The position numbers and the translations under genes were made by a program. From Methanosarcinales archaeon (GTDB taxonomy: Archaea; Halobacteriota; Methanosarcinia; Methanosarcinales; Methanoperedenaceae): a stretch of DNA of 64,000 nt. The stretch lies in contig CAJPFJ010000002.1 of assembly GCA_905339155.1 (NCBI GenBank), positions 56,870 through 120,869 of the forward strand, in the 5' to 3' direction. Below are positions 1 through 9,700 of the stretch, in pieces (the first letter of the stretch is position 1; each line of letters starts with the position of its first letter). The notes under the pieces were generated by a model. It was not told the origin of the DNA, ran no database searches, and was given only the letters and a program-made list of their open reading frames with translations.

Positions 1-932
1 GGTACGGATACGATCAACATCAATAATATCAATACCCCGGCTGCGATAATTCCATAAGGTATCATCAATGCCCAGAATACGATGCTTCCGGTACCTTGCC
101 CCAGCGCTGATAACATGAAGTACAGCATCAAAGCCGGTATGAGAAGAATGATGACCAAAATCACGAAAAGTATAAGCGCCACTAACCCCACGGCAATCGA
201 CGCAACTATCCATAGGATGACCCTGACCCCCCAGTAGACCAGTATCTGCTTCCAGTCTTCCCTGAACCTGCCCAGGATCTTTCTTATGGCTGTTGTTATG
301 CTAATTTCTTGATATATCACCACAGGTATAGCAAGGCTTATAAACGACCTTATGAATCCGCTAACCACGGCGAGCAACAGCATTACTGATATGAACCATA
401 GAATTCCGCCAAGGATCATCCCGGGGGTTACTGTTGTCCGCGGTTCCAGAAATTTCTGTATGATAGGTAACATCAATAGGATGAACAGCGATAGAATACC
501 TATCCCCAGGACGACCTGTATGATGAACAGATGAAATCCAGGGCGCAAATATTTTTTGAAGGGCTCCCGGATGGCAACTCTATTTGTTACCAGTGACTCT
601 ACGAATACAAATTCCATGATACTTGATATCAGAAGAAACAGCAATATCATGAAAATGGTTACGGAGATGGCTATAAGAATGTATGTATGGTACTGTTCCC
701 AAACCTGATTTATCTGGTTGAGGATCTTCTCTGTCGAGGGCGCTCCTTGCGTTCTGTCATCTGAGGGCAAATTATAATTTGCCGGGGAGTTGAAATTAAA
801 AAATCCATTGCTACCTATGAAGAACAGGATTATCCCCAATCGTATCCATTTCCAGAAGTTGAACGGCTCGATGAGAGCTTTTTTAGTCCTCTTAAATGCG
901 GCATCGACCGCATCAGTGCCATACCATCCCAT
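1..932 (-). CDS. DUF7544-like polytopic membrane protein (3' end outside window)
   Basis: A minus-strand frame opens with ATG at 932 and stays open to the window edge, giving about 310 residues without the C-terminus. It begins MGWYGTDAVDAAFKRTKKAL and then alternates hydrophilic stretches with about five long hydrophobic segments. The N-terminus, with a conserved Trp and the 'DA.D.AF..T...L..PF....W.RL' pattern, resembles the archaeal DUF7544 family known mainly from haloarchaea and methanogens. That assignment is from memory of the family. Function is unknown. It lies 97 bp downstream of GlyRS on the same strand and may be read through from it. A second gene of similar build (DUF6159-like) lies at 22.3-23.2 kb. 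Confidence 0.72.
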   Translation of the reverse strand, partial: MGWYGTDAVDAAFKRTKKALIEPFNFWKWIRLGIILFFIGSNGFFNFNSPANYNLPSDDRTQGAPSTEKILNQINQVWEQYHTYILIAISVTIFMILLFLLISSIMEFVFVESLVTNRVAIREPFKKYLRPGFHLFIIQVVLGIGILSLFILLMLPIIQKFLEPRTTVTPGMILGGILWFISVMLLLAVVSGFIRSFISLAIPVVIYQEISITTAIRKILGRFREDWKQILVYWGVRVILWIVASIAVGLVALILFVILVIILLIPALMLYFMLSALGQGTGSIVFWALMIPYGIIAAGVLILLMLIVSV

Positions 933-1029
933 AATATCTGATTATACTCTAATACGTAAATAGTTTGTTGAAGTCGGCTCTATCGATGTGCGGGTTTTCC
1001 GGGAAAGAAAGCAAATCAATGGAAGACTT

Positions 1030-2775
1030 TTAAATTCCTTTGCCTGCATCATCAAATGACTTGCCCCTGTATATCAGATCGAAAATATTATTTTCAATAT
1101 CACTGATGTTTGCGCGAACCTGCTTCATTGTGTCCCTGTCCCTGATCGTTACAGTGCCATCCTCAAGTGTCTGGTAATCAACGGTTATCGAATATGGGGT
1201 CCCGATCTCATCATTTCGGCGATACCGCCTGCCGATAGTCCCGGAATCATCAAAAGACACGAGTATTCCAGCTCGCCTGAGTTTAGCTACGATTTCATTC
1301 CCGGGTTTTCTTAATTCATCGCGAGAAAGAAGAGGCAAAACAGCTGCCTGCACAGGCGCCACCTCGGGAGGCAGGCGCAATACTATTCGTATGCCTTCAT
1401 CATCTACTTTTTCCTTTGTTTCTTCTTCAAAATATGAATGTTCAAGGAGGGAATATGTGATCCTGTCAATACCAAATGATGGTTCTATCACATGCGGTAT
1501 TATATTCTCTCCATGGATTTCCTCTGTTACTGTTTCGAATTTCACGGAATCTTTATTGATCTTAATTTTTTCGCCATTGACTGTCACTTCTATGACATCG
1601 CCTGAAAGTTCTTCCAACCTCAGCGCTTTCAGGGCATTTGCAACCTTTCCTGCTTTCCCCTTAAAAATTGGGCCAAGGACTCCCATATCGGGTTTGACAA
1701 CGAATTTTTCAACTTTTTTGGGAGTATCATATGAAACATATACACTTAATTCCTTCTCGCTCTGTTTTGCATGTGCTTTCAGGTCAAAATCAGTCCTGTC
1801 AGCAATGCCTACAACTTCCACCCATCCGAACCTGTCACTCAGTATCTCAGCATCCCAGCAATCCGCAGCATAGTGAGCCATCTCGTCCTTCATGTGCTGC
1901 CTGAACCGCGTTTTTTCAGGGGACACACCAACGCGAACGAGGAACTGATGTGTCAATGCAAGACAATATGCAAGGAATTCATGGGCGATGATCCCGTTCG
2001 TTACGGCATCTCTCAATGACATTTTTTCCATTTCACCATTTGCCTGGCCATCCTGCGAATACAGGTTCATGACAATATCCGCTACATCTTTAAATTTCGG
2101 ATGTGTCTTATCCCTCGGATCGATGAATATCTCTGCTTCAGCCTGCGTAAATTCCCGCAGGCGTATAACGCCCTGGCGCGGTGATATCTCATTTCGGTAG
2201 GCTTTGCCTATTTGAGTTGCACCGAAAGGAAGGTGGTCGCGGTAGAATTTGACAAGACGCGGGAAATCCACGAACATTCCCTGCGCGGTCTCAGGGCGAA
2301 GATAGCCCATTCGCTTTCCGCCGGGTCCGATCGCAGTTTTGAACATAAGATTGAACTCATACACATTACCGAGCTTTCCGCCGCATTCAGGGCATTTGAC
2401 ATTATTTTTCCCGATAACATCCGTGAGTTCTTCAGCGCTTAATGTATCGGGATTTTCCAAAATCTCCTTGACAAGATGATCCGCCCTGAAGGCTTCATGG
2501 CACTTCTGGCATTCGGTGAGGGGATCAGAGAATCCACCCACATGCCCCGATGCGATAAATATGTCTTCAATACCGATCGTTGGCGCTTCGATCTCGTAAT
2601 AACCTTCATTTATCACAAAAATGTCGCGCCAGATATTCTCAATGCGGCGTTTGAGCATAGCGCCAAGTGGTCCGTAATCGAAAAAACCTGCCGTACCGCC
2701 ATACAGCTCAAATGAGTTCCACAAGAATCCGCGGCGCTTTGCCAGTTCAAGCACCTGTTCGTATTTGTCAGCCAT
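1030..2775 (-). CDS. glyS: Glycyl-tRNA synthetase
   Basis: This 581-residue class II aminoacyl-tRNA synthetase charges tRNA-Gly in the cytoplasm. It is the single-chain archaeal/eukaryal alpha2 type. The N-terminal helix KYEQVLELAKRRGFLW leads into motif 1 (FFDYGPLGAMLKRRIENIW). Motif 2 (YRNEISPRQGVIRLREF) lies near residues 195-212, and motif 3 (PHVIEPSFGIDRITYSLLE) lies near 425-445. A CXXC pair followed by CPECGG (residues ~88-91 and ~128-133) makes a zinc-binding insertion. The C-terminal anticodon-binding domain ends the protein. Length is normal for the family. ATG at 2775 is the only sensible start. It lies 71 bp downstream of the glycosylase gene on the same strand. Confidence 0.97.
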   Translation of the reverse strand: MADKYEQVLELAKRRGFLWNSFELYGGTAGFFDYGPLGAMLKRRIENIWRDIFVINEGYYEIEAPTIGIEDIFIASGHVGGFSDPLTECQKCHEAFRADHLVKEILENPDTLSAEELTDVIGKNNVKCPECGGKLGNVYEFNLMFKTAIGPGGKRMGYLRPETAQGMFVDFPRLVKFYRDHLPFGATQIGKAYRNEISPRQGVIRLREFTQAEAEIFIDPRDKTHPKFKDVADIVMNLYSQDGQANGEMEKMSLRDAVTNGIIAHEFLAYCLALTHQFLVRVGVSPEKTRFRQHMKDEMAHYAADCWDAEILSDRFGWVEVVGIADRTDFDLKAHAKQSEKELSVYVSYDTPKKVEKFVVKPDMGVLGPIFKGKAGKVANALKALRLEELSGDVIEVTVNGEKIKINKDSVKFETVTEEIHGENIIPHVIEPSFGIDRITYSLLEHSYFEEETKEKVDDEGIRIVLRLPPEVAPVQAAVLPLLSRDELRKPGNEIVAKLRRAGILVSFDDSGTIGRRYRRNDEIGTPYSITVDYQTLEDGTVTIRDRDTMKQVRANISDIENNIFDLIYRGKSFDDAGKGI

Positions 2776-2846
2776 GTGTTATCGCTGCTTAATACAAGTT
2801 CAGGATTATTATACTTTCTCGGTCGGGTATGCATCAATATTTTCTG

Positions 2847-3458
2847 CTATCCTGGAGATTGAATACCTCTCCTTATCTTTCCCTTTTTCCCATACCTCAA
2901 ATACAACTTCACAAGCGCATCCTCGATCCTCGTCAGTTCCCCGCCCTCGAACTCTTCAAGATCAATGTTCATCCTTTCTGCCATTTCAGCGGCTTTAGTG
3001 GACACAGGCACATCTATCTTCCACACACCTCTTAACTCCCTCAAAAAAATCTGGGATGTAACCTCGCCAATCCCTTTAAATCCCATTAACTTACTTTTCA
3101 GCTCTTCCGTGTTACCCGAATGAGCATACAGTTCCTCCAGTGAACCGTATTTTTCCTTGAGTTCCTTCATTATATTCAGCAGCTTCGTTGCAGTCGAAAA
3201 ATCATATCTCACATACCTGCCTTCATCCAGTATCCTCACAAGCTCATCCCAGCCAGCGTCAAGGATTTTCTCAGGGCTGAGGATTCCATATTTTTCAAAT
3301 GTCCTGTATGTTTTCATCGATATCTTTTCGCTTATCCTTGCCCCGAAAAGAATGGAGGCGAGAAACCATTTGAACCTGCCGGAGGTCTTTGTTATATCTA
3401 TCCCCAGGTCTTCGCTATATAAAGGTAAATTGGAACACAGGGTATCCACTCTGCCCAT
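2847..3458 (-). CDS. HhH-GPD family DNA glycosylase
   Basis: A 203-residue protein of the endonuclease III/AlkA superfamily, which removes damaged bases from DNA. The helix-hairpin-helix is seen as MGFKGIGEVTSQIFL (~residues 127-141). It is followed by the Gly/Pro-Asp loop KIDVPVSTKAAEMAER, in which the Asp is the likely catalytic residue. The catalytic Lys of bifunctional EndoIII enzymes is replaced by Val/Thr in the hairpin (GIGEVTSQ), so I infer a monofunctional glycosylase. The four-Cys iron-sulfur loop of EndoIII/MutY is absent. The exact substrate cannot be read from the sequence. Likely first gene of the glyS transcription unit. Confidence 0.8.
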   Translation of the reverse strand: MGRVDTLCSNLPLYSEDLGIDITKTSGRFKWFLASILFGARISEKISMKTYRTFEKYGILSPEKILDAGWDELVRILDEGRYVRYDFSTATKLLNIMKELKEKYGSLEELYAHSGNTEELKSKLMGFKGIGEVTSQIFLRELRGVWKIDVPVSTKAAEMAERMNIDLEEFEGGELTRIEDALVKLYLRYGKKGKIRRGIQSPG

Positions 3459-3526
3459 ATTACATGTTTTGTGAATAATCTATAATGAACGTTGCTCAAG
3501 ACCTGCTGTCCAAAATGCGCTATAGT

Positions 3527-3540
3527 AAAATACTTATAGA
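3527..3540 (+). promoter_or_regulatory. Probable archaeal TATA promoter of the DUF2193 operon
   Basis: An A/T-rich element reading AAAATACTTATAG lies about 95-105 bp before the DUF2193 start, in the divergent gap between that gene and the glycosylase. A start site about 25 bp downstream would leave a leader near 70 nt. The evidence is composition and position only. Confidence 0.4.
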
Positions 3541-3634
3541 AATAATACCCATTTTAAATTGGAGTGATTGAGTCAGTAAGCACTAAGTAATTTTTGAGTA
3601 CATTATCTTCATCTTCACTCCAGGGGTAAACAAT

Positions 3635-5131
3635 ATGAGTGTATATAACAAGATGATCCATGAGGCCATAGAGGCCCAAAAAGCCGATGTGAATGTAATA
3701 ATAAAAAAAAGGGGTACAAAATTCAAGTTGGCTGATGTCAAACCTTATGTAGACGTAGCAAACAAGATGAAAGCGCAAGGGGACCAGAGCCAGGCCGTGT
3801 TCGACCTTCATATCGATTCCATCAACGCCCATTTTGAGATTCTGAGCAGTCTTACCGATACGGTAAGGCCTGAAGATGACCCGTTTGTAGAGCACTACCA
3901 GACAGGACCAATTCTTGAAATATTATACGATGAAAAACCGGATTTTCGAAAAGCAATGGATAAATTCATTGAAGCAATCGGGAAATCAGAGGCTTTGATC
4001 GGTAAGGAGGTCATCCGCAGGTATGGAGGGTTCTACGGGCCTACCTGTGTAGTGGACTTTGCGCTTGTACCTGGTAGCACAACTAACCTCGTGAACAGGA
4101 TACTCAAGAATACCAATATAAAAGATGATTATAAACGGACGATACTTGCCTCAAAGTCATGGGGTATGAACACCTCTTACGGAATAGGTGATGTATTCGC
4201 CCACGCTATCGAGAGTGGAAAAACCGCAGCAGATGCCGTTAAAGAAGAGATAAAGACGCTGAAGTTCATATACGACCAGCCTATTGAAGCCCAGACAAAA
4301 CTAATGGAAGATATGGGGCATACATCATTCGATGTCAAAAAATACCAGGAGCAATACAAGGAAAGGATGAAAAGTACGATAAAAGCCGCCATAGATGACG
4401 GTGTTCTGGATGCAAATATAGTAACTGTTCCGGCCTACTGTGTGGGTGATATTGCGCATCATATCTCCCAGTCAACGTTCAATATGTGCAAGGATGACGT
4501 AACAATGTCAATTATCGAGGCAGAGACTGCCGTCCTTGAGAATACGCTTAATAATGCCTTAAAACAAGGGATCGACAATGAGTACAAGATACTTACCCTT
4601 GCGACTGCGTCAACAGCGGCAGGCGCTGAGTACATTCTGGAAAAGGACGGCTTTACAGCGCCTATGGTTGTTGACCTGTTGACAAAGAGATTCCATAACT
4701 ATGTCCAGCTTTATCCGACAAGGGGTGCGGCGGCTGAACTTCACAACCACGACTTTATGGACATGATATGGAGAGGCTGGCATATACTGGAGAAAGCGGC
4801 AAAGGCAAAGAACGGAAGCGATAGCGCTCTTGCACCAAAGTCCGGGGGTTATCCGATAGATCTAGGTCCGATCGATAAGAACGAAGTTATAATGAATCCA
4901 CAAAGATACACGTATCCGGGATGTGCCATCACAGTGAGGTTCTCTTCGCTCATGAGACTGGCGGACTATCCATGCCTGCTTACCAGTGAACCGGTAACAG
5001 CAACCCTTATGACAAACATCATCGCCCTGCATAAAGATGAGCCGGGGGCGCCTGCGAGAGTGTGCAAAAACTGCGCTATAACTTCTATCGACAAGAGACA
5101 TCAATACTGCCAGTGGGCTGAAGCAGTCTAA
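3635..5131 (+). CDS. DUF2193 family protein
   Basis: A 498-residue soluble protein matching the archaeal DUF2193 family, which is found mainly in methanogens and relatives; its length is typical. No signal peptide or membrane segment is seen. Cysteines cluster in two places: mid-protein (PAYCVGDIAHHISQSTFNMC, ~residues 269-288) and at the C-terminus (VCKNCAITSIDKRHQYCQW, ~residues 477-495). Several conserved-looking His lie nearby (GDIAHHI, ELHNHDF), so metal or cofactor binding is plausible but unproven. It heads a tight same-strand run with DUF2180 (12-bp gap) and an aquaporin (9-bp gap). The biochemical role is not known to me. I rejected methanol methyltransferase MtaB because the N-terminus and motifs do not fit. 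Confidence 0.85.
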   Translation: MSVYNKMIHEAIEAQKADVNVIIKKRGTKFKLADVKPYVDVANKMKAQGDQSQAVFDLHIDSINAHFEILSSLTDTVRPEDDPFVEHYQTGPILEILYDEKPDFRKAMDKFIEAIGKSEALIGKEVIRRYGGFYGPTCVVDFALVPGSTTNLVNRILKNTNIKDDYKRTILASKSWGMNTSYGIGDVFAHAIESGKTAADAVKEEIKTLKFIYDQPIEAQTKLMEDMGHTSFDVKKYQEQYKERMKSTIKAAIDDGVLDANIVTVPAYCVGDIAHHISQSTFNMCKDDVTMSIIEAETAVLENTLNNALKQGIDNEYKILTLATASTAAGAEYILEKDGFTAPMVVDLLTKRFHNYVQLYPTRGAAAELHNHDFMDMIWRGWHILEKAAKAKNGSDSALAPKSGGYPIDLGPIDKNEVIMNPQRYTYPGCAITVRFSSLMRLADYPCLLTSEPVTATLMTNIIALHKDEPGAPARVCKNCAITSIDKRHQYCQWAEAV

Positions 5132-5143
5132 GGTGGTTTTACA

Positions 5144-5347
5144 ATGCATTGCTATGTTTGCGCACAGATGGGTAAAGAGACAGTTGCCATTGCCACATGT
5201 ATCGTGTGCGGTATGGCCCTCTGCCAGGAACACCTCATAAGAGCTGATATAGATATGTGGGAAGGGGGTTATCCCATCCCGAGCCAGAAGGCCAAAAAAA
5301 GGCTTCCAAGAATCCTTTGCCCGGAATGTTACGATGCGCTTAAGTGA
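5144..5347 (+). CDS. DUF2180 family zinc-binding small protein
   Basis: A 67-residue protein with the DUF2180 pattern: MHCYVCAQMGKETVAIATC, IVCGMALCQEH and CPECY. These give four CXXC-like pairs plus a His, most likely binding two zinc ions in a B-box/treble-clef-like fold. Such proteins usually mediate protein or nucleic-acid contacts. The gene begins 12 bp after DUF2193, with a weak ribosome site (AAGGTGG) overlapping the end of that gene. Linkage of DUF2180 to DUF2193 suggests a joint function. None is established to my knowledge. Confidence 0.85.
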   Translation: MHCYVCAQMGKETVAIATCIVCGMALCQEHLIRADIDMWEGGYPIPSQKAKKRLPRILCPECYDALK

Positions 5348-5356
5348 GGCGAATAT

Positions 5357-6034
5357 ATGACTGACTCAAAAAAAATAATTTCGGAATTTGTGGGTACCTT
5401 TGCCCTTGTATTCATAGGCGCGGGTTCTGTAGCAACCAACTATATTTCCAGCGGAGCTCTGGGTCTTGTGGGGATTTCCACTGCATTCGGTCTGGTGGTC
5501 ATGGCTATGATATACGCCACTGGCCACATTTCTGGCACGCATATAAATCCGGCAGTCACAATTGCCCTGGTTGTCACTAAGAAGATGGATGCTAAGGATG
5601 CAGTTCCTTATATTATATCCCAGCTTGCAGGAGCAGCAGTTGCGGGCCTGACGCTGGGCGTGATATATCCAACTGCCATTGCCACCGTGCACCTGGGAAC
5701 AACAGCTCTTGGAACAGATGTGGGTTTTGGCACAGGAGTCCTGGTTGAAGCGATACTGACATTCCTGCTGGTGTTTACTATCTTCGGTGCAGCCGTTGAC
5801 AAAAGGGCGCCGCCGGGATTTGCAGGGTTTGCCATAGGTATGGTCGTGCTTTTCGACATCCTTGTAGGCGGGCCGCTTACAGGCGCATCAATGAACCCGG
5901 CAAGAACATTCGGTCCTGCTCTTGCTTCAGGATACTGGGTAAACCACCTGGTCTACTGGATAGGACCGATCGTTGGCGGTGTTGTTGCTGCGTTACTGTA
6001 TGATGGCGTATTTGCTGAAAAAACAGAAAAATAA
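5357..6034 (+). CDS. Aquaporin / MIP family channel
   Basis: A 225-residue major intrinsic protein with six membrane segments and both pore half-helix motifs: HINPAVT (~residues 61-67) and SMNPARTFGP (~residues 178-187). The Arg after the second NPA belongs to the selectivity filter. Family members conduct water, and archaeal AqpM types also pass glycerol, H2S or CO2 to varying degrees. The substrate here is not decided by sequence. It starts 9 bp after DUF2180 and seems co-transcribed with DUF2193-DUF2180, an unusual soluble/zinc/channel set. Confidence 0.94.
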   Translation: MTDSKKIISEFVGTFALVFIGAGSVATNYISSGALGLVGISTAFGLVVMAMIYATGHISGTHINPAVTIALVVTKKMDAKDAVPYIISQLAGAAVAGLTLGVIYPTAIATVHLGTTALGTDVGFGTGVLVEAILTFLLVFTIFGAAVDKRAPPGFAGFAIGMVVLFDILVGGPLTGASMNPARTFGPALASGYWVNHLVYWIGPIVGGVVAALLYDGVFAEKTEK

Positions 6035-6068
6035 GATCATTTAAAAATAGTCAGGGATATGCATTATC

Positions 6069-6743
6069 ATGCCCAATATATCTGATTACTTCCCTGCTGA
6101 CACCTCCAGAAAATCCCTTCTCGCCTCTCAAAGTCTTGTAGCAAAGAGAGCAGTAGTAAAAGATGATTTCGGGGAACTCCGGCTTATTGGAGGTGTGGAC
6201 CAGGCGTTTATGGATGACAATATTATTTCAGCAATTGTGGTCATGGACTTTGTTTCGCTGGAAGTAAAAGAGCGCATCCATTCAATCCAGCCCTGGAATT
6301 ATCCATATATTCCCACATTCTTAAGCTTCAGGGAAGGGCCGGTTATCGTTAATACCTTTACAAAATTGAAAATTCCTCCTGATATCCTGATGGTGGACGG
6401 CGCGGGGATCAATCACCCTCGCAGTGCCGGAATTGCTACACATATCGGTGTGGCGCTGGATGTGCCAACAATTGGGATTACCAAGAAAATCTTATGCGGC
6501 TCGGGAGATGAACCCTTAAATGTCGGTGAAGCGACCCCTCTTATCTATGAGGGGCATAATGTCGGGTGGCTGCTCAAATCTGAAAAGAGAAGCAGACCGA
6601 TAGTAGTAGCGCCAGGACATCGGGTTTCACTTGACAGTTCTCTTTCGATTGTGAAAGCCTGCATTCGCGGCTATAAACTTCCTGAACCAATCCGGCTTGC
6701 GCACAATTATGTAAATGAAATCAAAAAATTCAATTCAACCTGA
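6069..6743 (+). CDS. nfi: Endonuclease V
   Basis: A 224-residue deoxyinosine-specific endonuclease that nicks DNA (or inosine RNA) one base 3' of the lesion, in repair of deaminated adenine. Family motifs are visible: LIGGVDQAF with the first catalytic Asp (~residue 43), the PYIPTFLSFREGP wedge/PYIP motif (~78-90), MVDGAGINHPR with the second catalytic Asp (~105) and GIATHIGVALDVPTIG. The C-terminal PGHRVSLDSS closes the catalytic set. It lies 34 bp after the aquaporin gene and its last 14 bp overlap the convergent smc gene. Confidence 0.94.
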   Translation: MPNISDYFPADTSRKSLLASQSLVAKRAVVKDDFGELRLIGGVDQAFMDDNIISAIVVMDFVSLEVKERIHSIQPWNYPYIPTFLSFREGPVIVNTFTKLKIPPDILMVDGAGINHPRSAGIATHIGVALDVPTIGITKKILCGSGDEPLNVGEATPLIYEGHNVGWLLKSEKRSRPIVVAPGHRVSLDSSLSIVKACIRGYKLPEPIRLAHNYVNEIKKFNST

Positions 6744-9700
6744 TCCCGGTCACACTTGATATATTATTCTCCTGCATCGCAACCCCGATCGTGTGTTTGG
6801 CTGCTTCTATCATGGGTTTTCGCAGCGAGACCACAATGAACTGCGCATTTCCTGCTGATTTCTGGATGCGCCTTGCAACCCTTTCAGCGTTCACTGCATC
6901 AAGGAACATATCGATCTCATCAAACGCATAAAAAGGCGCCGGCCTGTACTGCTGGATAGCAAAAAGCAGCGACAATGCGGTCAAACTCTTCTCACCGCCC
7001 GACATGGCTTCAAGGCGCTGTAATGTCTTTTCGGATGGCTGGGCTTTTATAGTCATCCCGCCTGTAAACGGCTCATCCGGTTTTTCAAGGAAAAGAGAAC
7101 CTGTCCCTTCGGATAGTTCTGCGAAAACCTGCTTGAATTGCTCGTTAACGCCATTAAAAGTCTCCATGAATGATTCTTTCTTGAGTTCCTCATATTTCTT
7201 TATGCGGATCAACAGCTCTTCCCGTTCATTGAACAGTATGTCGCGTCTTGATTTAAGGTCTTTTTGCCTGTTCTCCACATCGTTATACTCATCGATCGCC
7301 CTCATGTTCACAGGTTCAAGTTTCTCCATCGCCCTGACAAGCGCCTGTAATCGCTGGGTGATCGCGCTCGATGAGGGTATCTCTTCATTTCGCTCGATTC
7401 CCAGCCCTGCAATTTCATTATCAAGCAGGATTATCTGATCTGTCAATGCATCTTTTGTGGAATACAATGCCTGCAAATTCCTGTCTATATCGATGTTCAG
7501 CCGTTGGGTATCCAGGAACCTGTCCTTTACGGATGACTGTTCTTTCTGTACCAGTGCCCTTTTATCCTGAAGCTCCAGGAGTTCCCCGCCCAATTGTTTT
7601 TCCCTTGATCTCTTAATATTCAGTTCTGATTCAAAGGTCTTGATCCTTTCCTTTAAGCCATTGATCCTGGTGCGGTGTTCTTCTTTCTTTGCATCAAGTT
7701 CCAAAAGCCTCTGCCGTGTCTCATCGATCTTGACCTGGGCATATTTACGCTCAAGTGTGACTGCATTAATACCTGCCTCAATGTCCCGGATCCTGCTCTT
7801 GAGCCTCTGGATCTCCTCTTCGATATGTGCTGCCCTGTTGTTAAGTTCAGGAACCTCGGAGCCTTTCAACAACACTTCGATCGAACCAATTTCTTCAAGT
7901 ATTGTATTGATCGCTGCATCTTTCTCTCGTTTTTGGCTTTCCACGTTATCCATGTCACTTTTGATCTTTATGCGGGCAGCCTCGATCTCTTTAAGTTCCC
8001 TGGTCCTTGTTTCGATCACTTCAGTTAAACGGGTGCCGCGGCCCTCGATTTCAGCTAATTGCACCTTTAACCTTGTGATCTCATTATCAAAACCAGCAGA
8101 TTCTGACTTGATCCCGGAAAGATGTTCTTCCAGTGTTTCAAGTTTCTTTACAGCAGATTTTCGCCTGCCCTCATATTCTGATATCTGCTCTGCGATCTTC
8201 TTGATATTATCTTCTTCACCGCTTGCAAATGAAAGCCTTGATTTGATCGAACCTCCTGTCATTGCCCCGCCTTTTTCCAGGAGTTCACCATCAAGCGTTA
8301 CCAATCGCTTATTTCCCATAAGCCGCCTCGCTGTCGTGAGATTTTCCGAAACAATTGTATCCCGGAATACATACCAGAACGCGGGGTTAAACTTTGCATC
8401 ATAATTCACAAGATTAATTGCATAATCGATGATGCCTTCTTTTTCGGTTTTTGACATTTTTTGCGCCCCTTCCATCTTGTTAAGGGGCAGGAATGTCACC
8501 CTGCCAAGGCGTCGTTCTTTCAGGTAATTGATCGCCCGAGCGGCATCCTCATCAGAATCAACCACAACCGATTGCAAACGCGCGCCTGCTGCTATCTCAA
8601 GGGCAACAGAATATTTCTTATCGACTTTGCCAAGTTCTGCTATTGTACCATAAATACCCGGTAATTCCTTGTCCTTTCGCGCCCTGAGAATTGCATCAAC
8701 AGGTCCACTGTAGCTGATCTCAGCCGCAGCCCTGATCCTGGCCTCTGATTTTGCATACTCCTGGTGGAATGTCCTGAGGGTATTTTCGATATCGGAGATC
8801 ACGCTCTTTATCTGCACCCTGTTTTTCTCAAGGTCGATCAGATCGCGTGAAAGCTCACGTTTCTTGCCGCTTATTTCTTCGATACCTGCCTTTGTATTTG
8901 TAGCATCAAAACCAGCAGACTTCATTTTGGATATGGCATCCTCAATCTCAAGCTCCCTGTCCCTGCTTTCTGAGGACTTCCTGCGGGCCGCATCAAGCAG
9001 GCGGTCTTCTTCTCGCATCAGTTCATTTTTCTCGTTCTTCACGGTCTCAAGACCAAGCTTTGCCGCTGAAAGCCTGTCACGGGTTTCAACAAACTTTGCA
9101 TCCACTTCTGAGATCTTGCTCTTTAAGATCAGAAGTTGCGTATTTTTATCGCTGACCTCTCCTTTAATGGTTTCATTGCGCCGGGTTTCTTCTTTCAGTT
9201 TGGCATCGAATTCCATTATTTTGCCCTGGACAGTATCTACATCAAGGAAAGCTTTCCTTTTCTGGGAGTCGATATCATTTATCTCATTTTCTGCAAGTTC
9301 GATTGTGCTCATGCAGCGGGAGATCTCACCCCTTATGGATTCGAGCTCTTTCCTGAGGGCTATCTGTTCGCCTTCCCCTTTCTGGATAATCAAAGAATTT
9401 AATGCAGAAAGCTTTTCTTCGATATCAAGTAGTTCCTTTTTGCGATCTTCAATTTGTTTTATGATATCTATTTTTTTTGTCTCTTTCTCCTGCAATTCCC
9501 CGCCAAGTCTTTCCAGTTCCAACTTTGCGTCTTTTTGCCTGGCAATAAGAATATAACCTTCATATTTTCTTTTTTCATCCCGAAGCGATTTGTATTTTAA
9601 GGCCTGGTCGCGTTCCTGCCTGAGTTTGCTCATCTGGTCATCGACTTCAGCAAGGATGATATCCACCCGTTCTATCCGTTCACGTACGATCTCAAGTTCA

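Noticed and set aside
1391..1873. 160-codon frame opposite GlyRS
   Set aside because: It lies wholly within a certain glyS gene on the other strand and has biased, Ser-rich composition.
2847..3458. Endonuclease III with an iron-sulfur cluster
   Set aside because: The four-Cys loop is missing and the catalytic Lys of the hairpin is replaced.
3635..5131. Methanol:corrinoid methyltransferase (MtaB) for the 498-residue protein
   Set aside because: The length is similar, but the N-terminus and Cys pattern do not match; DUF2193 fits better, and no MtaC-like gene is adjacent.
8864..9556. 230-codon frame on the plus strand opposite smc
   Set aside because: It is a Ser/Phe-rich mirror of the smc coiled coil, with no ribosome site or family resemblance. 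Other long plus-strand frames at 7004-8404 are the same kind of artefact.
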